Assembly (NCBI RefSeq): GCF_949628265.1
Contig: NC_088787.1
Location: 4,392,501 to 4,456,500 of the forward strand
Direction of reading: 5' to 3'
DNA: 64,000 nt
From: Cloeon dipterum
Taxonomy: Eukaryota; Arthropoda; Insecta; Ephemeroptera; Baetidae
The notes below the pieces were generated by a model, which was not told the DNA's origin, made no database searches, and was given only the letters and a program-made list of their open reading frames with translations. Below are positions 47,017 through 58,489 of this stretch, in pieces (positions within the stretch are counted from its first letter, which is position 1; every line of letters starts with the position of its first letter). The translations under genes and the position numbers were made by a program.

Positions 47017-50000
47017 ATGGCAGATCAACTACAAGGTAAGGCAATTGTTTTCAGGGTAAATTTGCAATTTACTATAATCGTCACTTGAAAAGTAATATTA
47101 TAATTACTGAGTCAACGGGTTTTGATATCAACGCGAGGTTAACTTGAATAAAAGGCAGATATATATAATAACCTTTTTCCTTAAAATTAATGTATTGGAC
47201 TTTCTGTAAAGTGCTCATTGTCAGAAAATATATATAAAAAATTATTCGAATTCACATTTTATTCGTCATGCAAAATTTTTCCTCTTTAATTTTTATTTTT
47301 CCCCTAAACCGTTGCTCAGCAAATCCCGTGGGGTCCCAATAACACGGATTGTATGGGGCCCAAGCGGCCGCAGGGGAGCTTGGGCCTAATCGTGGCCATG
47401 TTTTTGAATCCCCGCACCGATGTATTTTTCTGAAACGGCACGAATTCGTCCGAAAGCCACTGGAAAGGTGCGAAAAAAATTGGAGCATTTCGAATAGAGG
47501 TCTGAGCCACCCAATTTTTTCCGGCTGCTGGCTAATACACCGGCTTAGCCGCCTAAGTCTGGCGGCTGCGGCGGCTCGCCGAATATTCTCGGTAAATAAA
47601 AACGGCGTTTATGCAATTGTATTCGCAGCATTAAAATACCATCCAGCGGCTCGCAAAAACCGGCAGCAGCTGGCTCAAAAATTGAGCAAAAAGGCTCACT
47701 CATTGTCAGACCAGAAAAAGAAACAGCCCTAGCTGATACCTCCCTCTGCTTCGCCACTCGAGAGAATGCCGTCGTTTTTGCGAAATAAAAAAATGTTTGT
47801 CGTCCGCTGTTATTAATTACGATTAACGGGGGGCCATGAAATCGGTTCTTAGACTTTTCTTGCACGTGCGTTGCTCCCCATCGGTCGACCCGCCGCGTGT
47901 GTGATCGGCGAATATGTGACAGAAATAAAACTTCACCACGCCACTTTAATAAGGCGGTATTCTTTTTGCGGGGGTTGGGGGCGACGGGGGTGGCAAATTC
48001 GCCTATAAAACGCAGAATTTAACAGCGATATCATTTTTTGGCGATATTAAAATTAGGGTTTTAAATTAGTAAAATCATTTTTCTGTCGCGATTCTCTTCT
48101 GATACTATTCTGATCGATGAAAAGTGACTGTAAACCGAATTTGAAAAATTCCGGGCCGATAAGTGAATTACGGCGGAATTTTTAAAAATTCGGATTTTGC
48201 ACTGATGGCAATTAGGGTCGGCGCAAATGCGCGCGTGGGCGCCGCGAAGCCCCTGGGCAATTTCTTTCGATTTTGGCAATGGAATCAGTACGAGGAAGTC
48301 GAAAGACGCTCAAATCTCGATTTACAGCAATTTCGCTTTGCTGAAATTAATTTGTTTGCGTGTTTTTGGGGCTCGCACATGAGTGTGTGTGCCGTTCTGT
48401 GAGCCAGCAGTGATTAAAATGGATTTAAATTTGGCAAAATTCGATTGTTCGTGCTGTCGTCGACTACAAACCATCATTCGACAGGGCTCGCGAAGGGCTT
48501 CGACCTAGCTTGCCCAAACGACCTTTCTCAGGGTTCCGCGACCTGAGATCCTTGCCGGTTCCGAATTTTAATGAAATTTTGGTCAGTTTGAGCATATTTG
48601 AAGGTGCTCGGTGCCGCCACCAACGACATTCCTAAGGTTGTATACCCTGAAAACTGTCATTACGCGGTTTTGCCTTTTCCGGCGTCTCTTTCGGTTTAAT
48701 CGTAATTATTATTGCTTGTTTTAAGCGGATTTCGCACACGCGGAGCGGTGCAGCGTTCTCCTTGCTCGCTCGCAAATATATCTTTTTAATTCGACCGTTC
48801 ATTGTATTGTTGACCACGACCCTCCATCAGACGCGTCTCGCTAAGATCTTTCACCTGGCAAACCGAAACGACCTTTTTCACGGTTCCACGACCTGAGATC
48901 CTTGCCGAGGCCGAATAAGAGTTTTTTTCGCGTTTTCTGGTGTGCGCCTCCTTGGGGCCCTGTGCCCCTTACCTAAAAACAGGTTGAAACTATTACCCCA
49001 GTCGAGAAAACATCAGTTACCTTCAGTCGAGAGAACAATAATAATTTATCCACGACCTTGGAGGTAATTAGTGGTTTTCACTGATTTTTTTCAGAGAAAA
49101 TGCCTGACGGGCCAGCCAAATTAGGATATTTCGTGTCGAAAGACCAACAAAGAAAAAACGCAGACAAGTATGAACATCGTGGAAATTATCCGACATAATT
49201 TATATAAAACCTGAATTATTAGTGTTTGCGTGCTCGTCGTTCACTACAACTTTGAAAATACCAATGACGAATCCTGGATTCGGGAAGGCGATGCTCAGGA
49301 CGTAGAGAATCTGGAAAACACCTTCAGAGTGAACCGGAACTGCAACTTCTGCAGTTGGTTGTCACCAGAAAAAGGGAAGTTGCTTGAACTTCTCTCCGAT
49401 CATGAAAAATTATTAGGAAAATTTGGCTGTACAGGTAAAATAACGAAACAATTGTCGAAGAATGTGTTATATCGTATCGATTTTACGGATTTTACAGATG
49501 TTCCATCAGTGTTTATGCTTTACATTCTTTCTCACGGTGACACAGATGGAAAAATCTTCACAGACCACTGCCAGAGCAAAGACCCAAACGACTTTACTTG
49601 CTTCACAACAACGGAGATATTCGAGTCTCTGAAAATGCTGACTGGTTTCGAGGATTGCCTCAAATTAATAAACTTTGGTGTAAGGCTCTGCTTTCATCAA
49701 TTAGACTTGTATTAAAACAATTGATTTATAGCCATGCAGAGGAGAACTGATAGACGCACTCTTTTACGCAAATGACGAAAATTTCAAGAACGAAAATTCT
49801 TGCCGAATTACCTACAGCCCTATGATGAGAAACACGGCTGTGTTCTTCTCAACAGTCGAAAGTAAAGACTGATATAAATAAAAATTTGATTCTCTAGCTC
49901 AATTGCAATATATTTCCCAGCGACCAAGGCCAAACGAGACCAGAAAGGAACAACATTCGCCTTCTTTATGTGCCAGGTCTTAGATTCGCTTGAAAAGGAC

Positions 50001-53000
50001 GAGAGTCTCATAAATGTCCTGACATATATTCAAAATGAGAGTCACAAAGTTGCGATTAAAGAGAAAAGTGGACAAACTCCCGAAGTAAAGGTGTTTTCTC
50101 AGGACAGAAGTTTTGTCTTCTCAAAGTGAGTTTTCGTGATCTAACAGGAATTAGGGTTTAAAGAGATATAAAAATATGATTAATTATTTGTTTCAGAATT
50201 TCTGCAAATGACTCATCTTTCTCGACAGTTGAAGCAAAGAGTATCAAAATTAAAAGCAAACTCGAGTTTTACTCTTGGAAATCAAGTTCAGGGGAAAACT
50301 TGCGACGCCGCCTTGCGTTCCTAATTTCCGCAACGCCTAATGGGCAATTCAAAGAAATTAAAAGAGCATTGGCCCAAAACCTAGATTTTGAGACCAGCGA
50401 AAGAATGCTGAGAGGAAAGCCGTGGATGTCCATAAATGAAGGTTTTTCTACTTAATTATATTGAAATACTGGAAAAAATGCAATTCAAATTTTAGCCTCG
50501 AGGCTTGACTCCGATATTGGCTGCATTTTCCTTATCTTTTTTGGCCTTGTGAGTGAAAACAAGGAGACGAATGAGGTTTGCGTAGAAGTGGACGGTAAAG
50601 ACACTACAATATCTGAAATACTGCGAGAGTTTATCGGGCCAAAAAACGACCAGTGGATAGGAAAACCTAAAATATTATTCCTTGTGAATCAGGAAACGAG
50701 CTCGTCTGACGCCGTAAGTGATTTTTTATTTAATTTATTTCTATTTAATTCCAAAATATCTGGCAAATTAAAAAAATGACATTTAAGTAACTCTCACCGT
50801 ATTTGTTTTAAAAAGATCGGAAAAATGCAGTCTAACATGGAAATATCTGCAACAAATCACAGTGGATGGTTAGTCCTAGTTTTGCACAACAAAGGTAATT
50901 TTTTAACTACTCCAAATCACTAACGAGTTGCAGTATTTTTTAGACAGGAAATACATTTTTATCTTTTAGATGGACTTCAAAAGCTGATCGAAATCTTCAA
51001 GGGCCAAGAGCTGAAAAAGGAAAAAAGTCTTCAAGAACTGCTCGCAAGTCTTCTTATTTCCGAATCAAAAGAAAATAAGGATTTTCTTAACTCGACGCTC
51101 CAGTATCCTCTCAATTTTCCAGACTGGCCAAAGTCTTTTGTTGAACTTAGCTTTTCAGTTACAAATTCTCAAAAAAATAAAGAAAATTACGACTGCCTCG
51201 ACAGCTTGGTGAAGGAATCAGCAACAAAAAACAATATTTGTCTCTTGAGTTCAGTCGCAGGAACGGGAAAGACGACAATCCTCAGGGAAATGGCTTTTCA
51301 ACTCGGGAAACTAGATCCGGATTTACAAATTTTACGTATTTCACTCCCGAGAGTTTCGTTTGGCCCTTTGAAGAGGAAAGTGACCGAGTTTGATTTTCTC
51401 GTGAATGCCACTCATATTTCGAAAGAGGAAATCTCAAAGCAGATAGAAAACAAGCAGTGTGTTGTGATTCTTGATGGGTTTGATGAAAACCGTCGTGAAA
51501 ACCAAGAAAAAGTATTAAAAGTAATCGAAGCTCTAGAAAAGAAGCAGATTTCCATTTGGATCGGAACAAGACCTCACGCAGCAGAAGCAATTAAAAAGCG
51601 GATATCAAACGCTGTTTTAGTAAATATTAATCCCTTGAATAAAAATCAGCAAATCAAGTTGCTTCAGCTGGAGACCGGCAAGAGTCGAGAAGATTGTGTA
51701 TTATTCATCAAGAACTTTTCATCAGAAGATATCTTGAAAAATCCCTTGCACCTTTCTTTGGTTGCCAAGTATGGGGCCGAAGGAAACTTGTACCAAATCT
51801 ACGACCAGGTTGTGCGACAAAAAGTGGAAGACTCTCTGATCAATAAAGGATTTGACAAAGACAATGAAAACATATTTCCCGGGTTATTCGACGAAGCTTT
51901 GAAACGTCTTCAACAGATAGCAAGTTGCCACATCACAGAAGTTGAACTAAATGATGCCACAAGAAAAGAGCTTGAAAAATTCAACTGCTATGGCATTGCC
52001 ACGTTTGAAAACAATAAGGTTATTTTCATTCATCAAACTTTCGCTGAATTTCTTGCAGCCCAGCATTTTCTGCTTGAAATCGATGATGTTAGCGAAAGTG
52101 AATCCCGAACCAGTGCTGAAGATGTTGCAAGTGTATTTAACGTGCAATCATCATCGTGGTGCATAGAGTTTGTCGATTTATTCTATTCCACTAACGAGGA
52201 AAAGATTGAAGAGGACAGGACATCAATTCTTACAGTCATGAAGCTGAATCCTGATAGATTTTTTAAATTGATTGTTAACGGTGGTTGTATTAATATCTTC
52301 AAAATGATTTATCAAAATATCTGCTTCAGTAACAACCGAGAGGGTAATTGTATTTCTGTTGCAAAGGATAAGACTCTTTTGGTCGAAGCAATCGATGGTG
52401 CGGAAGAAATTGCAATCCTGCTGCTCGACACGGACTTGATCAACAGTGATGAAGAGCTGCTTACAATTTTACCTTACTTGTTGAAGTCAGTTGCTGAATC
52501 AAACGCATTTCTCTTCTTTGAGAAGCTGAAGACAAAATATCCTAGATTGCCAGAGATGATCCACTCAAAAAGATTTGTAATAGATGCTGGAGTGGTTGCA
52601 GCAGAGAAAAATCACGGTGAAATCCTTAATCTACTCCTGCAAAGCGGTGTCGACGTAGATTTTGTAAAAAGATGCGGACCAAATGAAACATTTTTTACGA
52701 AAATGGAATTTGGAAACGCTCTTCATTGTGCCATTTGGTTTCAAGCATTTAAAAGCGTGGAAATTTTGCTTAAGCATGGTGCGAGATTGGCCATAGATAT
52801 AAATGTTGACAGTTGGGACCCATTGATGGTGGCTGTACAAGCAAATAACCTAGACATGGTCAAATTGATATTGGAGGAAAATATCAGTGGACTGCAACGC
52901 AACAAAGACACTTTTGAAATCAATGAAGTAAAATCAGATTTGAATGTTTTACATTATGCTATTCGAGAAGGGCGCAAAGAAATTGCAAAATTTTTACTAC

Positions 53001-55669
53001 ACAAGAGTCCTAGTTTGAAAAACGTGGAAAATGGCATTGACGGAAGTCCTTTACAAATTTCGGCTATAAATGGAAATTTAGAAATGTGTCGCTGGCTTGT
53101 TGACGAAGCAGGGGAAGACGTGAACACTTTACGACCAAGTGGAGAACCAAGAGATTGGTCATTGGACGACAATAAATTCATGGATTATTTCTTAATTCTG
53201 CAGAAGAGTGACATTAACATGACAGACGAAAGAGGAAAAACTGCTCTTCACTGCGCTGCGGAACATGGATACCTTGAACGTGTCCAGGAGTTGATCCATT
53301 CTGGCGCAAATGTTCAAGCTGTGGACGAAAATGGATGGAATGCTTTTCATTTTGCTTGCAAAAGCAACAGTGACCGAAAAAAAGAATTGATTCAATTGTT
53401 GCACACCACTGATAGTCTGCTAGCCAAGGAGAAAACCGGAAGTGGTCAAACAGGGCTGCATATTTCTGTGGAATTCAGAAAATTCTACTCGGTTAACTTT
53501 GAAAGTTTTCTGATCGAAGAGATTGGAGTTGACGTAAGAGCAAAGAACAACAAAGGCTGCACTGCGTTGCGAATTGCAGTGAGCAAAGGAGATGAAAAAT
53601 GCATTGACTATCTGATGAAAAAAGATATCGACCTGGAAGTCGAAAACTATCTGGGGCAAACGTGCCTGCATTTTGCAGCTGAAAGGGGTGATTTAGAGGC
53701 TCTGCAAACTTGGATAGAAGTGGGTGGAGACTTCAATGTGGTTGACAAAGAAGGGATGACTGCGTTGCATATTGCTGCTGAAAGCGGACATTTGCAATTT
53801 GTGAAAAAGTTTTTAGCCTGCGCTGCTGAAGAAGCCAAAAATCCATATATTGGTGAAGGTTCTGTTGGATCCACACTGAAAGAGTACGGAACAGTGAACA
53901 GATGTGACATAAAAGGAAGGACAGCACTGCATCTGGCTGCTGAATCAGGAAATGTTGATTTGGTGAAATTGTTGCTTGAAAATAACGCAGATTTAACTCT
54001 AACGGACCTGGAGGGAAAGAATGCAATCCACTTCGCTTTTGAACACATAGGAATGTTACAATTCATCAATGAGAAGAACAGAAATCTTGTGAAACAGCGT
54101 ACAAAAGATGAAAACACAATTCTACATTTTTTGGTATTGTCCTCTGCTAATAGAGAAGAGTGGGATGAAATCGCTCCGTGGATTATAGAACAAGTAGACG
54201 ACACAATTTTAAACGCGAAAAATGCTGCTGGCGACACACCACTCTTACTGGCTTGCCAAACCGGGGTGTGGAATGTCGCCGAATTGCTGCTGACCAGAAA
54301 TGTTGGTATCAATGTCGCGGACTGGTGTGGAAAAACTGCATTGCACTACGCCGCAGAAAAAGGAAACTTGAAATTAGTGATGCTGATGCATGAGAAAGGT
54401 GCGGATTTGACTCTAACAAACGACGAGGGAATGAACGCTTTGCACCACGCAACGAGACACTTTGAGATATTGTTATTTATTCACGAGAAAAACAATGATT
54501 TGTTGAAGCAGAGGTTGGAAAATGGAGACACAAGCCTCCATGTGGCAACAGGACCGTTGCCCAGTAACTCTGACGCAATTCTTTGGCTCGTTGAGCAATG
54601 CGAAAATGACTTGAACGAAACAAACAGCAACGGTGAAACACCGTTTCTGCTGGCTTGCAAGCGGATGAAATGGAATTTTGCTAAGATTTTGCTGGATAAA
54701 AACGTCGATATAAATGTGAAAGATAAAAATGGAAGAACGGCCCTGCACTACGCCGTTAGTTTGTTTAGACGCGATATAATTGAAGATTCATATGCTTATG
54801 ATTTGGTGCAAGAGTTGTGCAAAAGAGGTGCAGATTTAGCTTTGACAGACAACGACGGAAAGAACGCATTTCACCATGCGATAGAGAACTTTAACATGGC
54901 ATTATTCATTCATGAGTTGAATGGTGATTTGGTTAAACAGCTTTTGAACAATGGAGATACCTCTCTGCATCTGGCAATCAAATTGAACAAAGACAACCGG
55001 AATGATAAGCTCATTATTTGGCTTGTTGAGCAAGGCGTCGTTGATTTGAACGCGAAAAATGCTTCTGGCGAAACACCACTCTTACTGGCTTGCGAAAGAA
55101 GGTGGTTGAAGGTCGCCGAATTGCTGCTGACCAGAAATGTTGAGGTCAATGTCTCGAACAGGCGGGGAAAAACTGCAATGCACTACGCCGCAAAAAATGG
55201 AAACTTGTCTTTAGTGAAGCTTTTGCACGAGAAAGGTGCGGATTTGACTCTATCAGACAACGACGGGAAGAACGCTTTTCACCATGCGATAACAAACTAT
55301 GACATGGCGTTATTCATTCATGAGTTGAACGGCGATTTGGTTAAACAGCGTTTGAAGAATAGAGATACCTCTCTGCATCTGGCAATCAAATTATACAAAC
55401 GCAACAAGAATGATGACGTTCTTAATTGGCTTGCGGAGCAGGACGTCATTGATTTGAACGTGAAAAATGACTTGAACGAAACCCCGCTGATTCTGGCTTG
55501 CAAGAAGAAGCTTTGGCCCTGCACATTTTTTAAAATACTTATGTCTAAAAATGTGGATGTCAACATAAGAGACGTTAAGGGGAAGTCTGCTCGTGACTAC
55601 ATTGACGATTCTTGTCCAACTCATTTACTTCGAAGGTTTGATGAACTTGAAGAAGCGTCACCCAGCTAA
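47017..55669 (+). CDS. Caspase-pseudocaspase-NACHT-ankyrin protein (about 2020 aa)
   Basis: Exons are 47017-47035, 49095-49167, 49223-49434, 49498-49679, 49732-49861, 49921-50125, 50197-50441, 50496-50713, 50816-50894 and 50970-55669. They total 6063 bases (2021 codons) with all phases matching. Residues about 28-273 form a caspase-like domain: His114 in ILSHGD, Cys164 in GPCRGE, and a p10-like part with TTFAFFMCQVLDSL. Residues about 274-500 are a second caspase-like fold (GKPKILFLVNQET) with both catalytic positions replaced. A NACHT NTPase follows, with Walker A SVAGTGKTT (Lys555), Walker B VVILDGFDE (623-627) and sensor WIGTRP. From about residue 990 to the end is an ankyrin array with four long supra-repeats. 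The architecture resembles NLR-type immune sensors, with a caspase in place of an adaptor domain. No signal peptide, so cytosolic. Sensing and death signalling are inferred. The 2-kb first intron holds repeats. Confidence 0.88.
47315..47705. repeat. SINE-related piece joined to GC-rich repeat, in first intron
   Basis: 47315-47480 matches the element at 5310-5460 (gggtcccaataacac, attcgtcc, ccactggaaaggtgcg). 47490-47705 matches 6800-6910 and 5784-5880 (gaggtctgagcc, tggcggctgcggcggctcg, ggctcgcaaaaaccggc). The two repeat types are also neighbours near 5200-5880, so they may be parts of one longer element. Confidence 0.55.
48450..48960 (+). repeat. Two GACGACCT-family copies in first intron of the caspase-NACHT gene
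   Basis: Copies at about 48450-48650 and 48808-48960 share aaacgacctt.tca.ggttcc and cgacctgagatccttgccg. These two resemble each other more than the other copies, suggesting local duplication or a subfamily. Confidence 0.65.
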
Positions 55670-56947
55670 TAAATGCGAGTGAATTAAAACCGCTATATCT
55701 TGTTAACGCTCTTTTTTTGTCCTAATTTAGCACATTTTTGCTTTTCTTGCTCTAACAATTGATCCCTTCATGCATCGTCACCAGTGTAAATGAGGACTGA
55801 GAATGAATAATTCATAATTCACTCTTTAATTTAAGCTTGAAAGTACCAGATGAGCTAATTATATAGATTTCCTGGTGTTTTCTGAGATGGAATCATATTT
55901 TTAAAATAGAATTTAATTATAAAGTGCTTTATGAATGTAAATATTTAAATAAATTTCAATGACTAACATTTTCACACGAATCGGTAATTTATTTTGGACA
56001 TTATTAGGGTAATATGTATGAAAAATGTATAGCACCGATTTTGTCTGTTAATTAATTACAAACATAATTTTTAGTTTCTGTACTATACTGGCGTTTAGGA
56101 ATAAATAAACTGGAAGCGTTATTCAATAGAATTTGAAACGCTTGTAAATTGTTTTTCAAAAAATAAAGTATTCTCTTTGTGATACCTGTGCATTTATTTT
56201 GCAATATGAATCAATTAATATTCATTATGCAGAATTCCTGTTAATTTTTTTCAAATAGATGAAACTGCTAAACATACGTGCAGCAAATATCTCTATCCAC
56301 CAAGAAATCTAAAAATTAATTCAATTTCTATTACAATCAATTCCTCGAAAATTAAATACATGGCTCAGCTTTCAACGCGAAAACAGCTGTTTCCACACTC
56401 TCATCTAGTCTCGATTATCCTGAAGGTGGTGTGACAATTTTGGAAGGGAAACCAATTTTGATTTTCCACTCAGCCACTGATTTCAAGAAGCCACTGTAAC
56501 AAGAAGCAGTTTTCACACTCCCAGCTGGACCGACCTTGTCGATTGCCCTGAAGGTGGCGGGGAAGTGCAGCAGGCAATCAGGCTTTAATCACGAACACTC
56601 AAAAACCTTTGGATGTAACCGTGGGTGCATCTAGACGCGACAACACGACACTTTCTTGGAAATTGATTTTACTTGGGTAACTATGTAATTTTTAACTCTC
56701 GTCCTAAGAGATCAAAGTTAAGTGTTTGAGTTTTTAAAGCGTCTTATTCCTTTCCCCCATCAGCTCAATGTTTCCTGTGTAAATTCATTCGTCGAGGGAA
56801 GGTTATTCAATGTTTGATGGATAGATCGTTGATAAGCACAACATTGTCTGCAATGAATCCATCGACAGCCATGGATGAGAGATTGAAAATACTGCTCTCA
56901 GTTATGTTCCTTTATAATGAGGTTTTTATTTGTTCGATTCCTCCGTG
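55670..56947. other. 3' flank of the caspase-NACHT gene
   Basis: Several AATAAA signals (about 55950, 56100 and 56160) are possible polyadenylation sites. At 56400-56580 a short segment (tcgattatcctgaaggtgg against tcgattgccctgaaggtgg) is repeated once, about 145 bases apart. No gene is supported. Confidence 0.45.
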
Positions 56948-57290
56948 ATGATTAAACAGCCAGCAAACCCAGACGTTAATCAGAGACCTCGAATCTTTTC
57001 AGACTCAGAAATTGTTCGTGATGAGCCAACTTCCACGAGATACAAGGTCAAGAGGGGAACAAATGGCCCTGCAGAAGTAGAGAATCTGTGGTGTAGGACC
57101 AACCAAATGAAACCGAATTCACAAATCTCGCCAGAAATTGATCTTTTTATGGTAAGAAATGCACTTTTGTCATAGATAAAATTTTAATACGCATAATTGA
57201 AGGGAGGTGTCGTGACACTCAACAGCCTGATCTGCCCCAACGCGCGCCTGCAGAAGACCCAAGTCTTCGAAACAAGAATCACCGTTTTAT
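56948..57290 (+). other. Candidate exons of an unrecognised gene
   Basis: 56948-57151 is open from an ATG for 68 codons and ends in a consensus donor (atg|gtaaga). An acceptor at 57202 opens a second segment in the same phase (GGVVTLNSLICPNARL). I recognise no domain. Composition looks coding, but there is no paralogue here to confirm it. Confidence 0.25.
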
Positions 57291-58187
57291 GTACAAAATT
57301 GCCTTTTCCTTTTTTGCCTTTAGCGTCGAGCGAGCACTGTTTAATTCAAAGTAGTTTTGGCATCTTTCACGCCTTAAAATGTATTTATTCCAATCACGGA
57401 CCGTTTGTTGACACCGCAACAAGTGGCATCTATCCACTCTCCAACCCTTGGAAGTGGCTTCGCATCGCGTCATCATTCCCGCGCCTCTGCTTACTAGTTT
57501 CCCCTCTTTTGCCTGTCCAATCACAGTAGGAATTTACTTTAATTTTCAAAGTCTCGCCCACGTTATTAACTTTATACCTTCAGCAGTAAGTTAATTAATG
57601 GCCGATTTCGCGATCGAAAGTCTTTTTGTCTTTGTTAGAGTCACTTTTAGTAATAAACTAAAATCAACACCATTTCTAATCCCAATCCTCTTTGTTTTTG
57701 TTCTTCTTCCTGACAAGCAGCATGATTTGAAGGAACTATAAAGTATTCCGAATATTTCATAGTAAATTAAAGGCTCACTGTGGAGAAGCCGTGTTCCATT
57801 TTAAAGATCATTGAATATTATTTATTCAAGTTTACCGCGGCTCATCCTGATTATTCTAGTGCCCTCACATGGCGCTTGACATTGAATAATTATAAGAATG
57901 GCACCTAGAATTATCATAATTTTTTACGAGAAACCTTAGTTCAATTGATCTTATTTGGGCCCTTCTGGCTTCTGAAGCAATTATAAAAAAAATAGTAAGA
58001 ACTGAATAATATCTGAGAGACGATTACCGTGAGAGGCAGCCGCCGTGACGACGACCCAAGCGATCGACAGGGAAGCTCTAGCTGATCAGCACTTCGGGAG
58101 CCGTTCCAGTTCTGCGAGCTGTAAGTCAAGGGATCGAAGGGTACTTATCATATTTTTCGGTTTAGCTGTGTTGCAGAAATCGGCAAC

Positions 58188-58409
58188 ATGCCGTATTTGA
58201 CTAATGTGAATTTCACAGATGAAAAACTAGAGCACAAAAGGAACGAGATGCTTTCCTACTTTCGTACGCTGCTTGGCTCGGGCGACGCCTCCTTTTCCTG
58301 ACAGAAGGTTTACGAATTGGTCCAGGAGAAGATTGACCTGAACATCCTTCTCCTCGACTTCAGCTTTATCCGAAGACTCAGCAGCATGCAACTTTTGGAA
58401 GCAAAATAA
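58188..58409 (+). other. ORF interrupted by one TGA, unrecognised
   Basis: From ATG 58188 the frame reads MPYLTNVNFTDEKLEHKRNE, meets a TGA at 58299-58301, then stays open (QKVYELVQEKIDLNILLLDF) to a TAA at 58407. Both sides look protein-like, which suggests a recent nonsense mutation. The antisense frame is also open (58227-58418), so strand is uncertain. I recognise no family. Confidence 0.25.
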
Positions 58410-58489
58410 AGAAGACAATTAACAATTAATTAGAATTTTGTATAAAAATACGATTGTTTCCATTTTTATATGCTTGAAGAGCTCGTGTA

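Noticed and set aside
51282..55624. Many open frames of 60-220 codons on the - strand opposite the NACHT-ankyrin exon
   Set aside because: They are antisense shadows of a long, strongly biased + strand coding exon; none has a recognisable domain or splice context.
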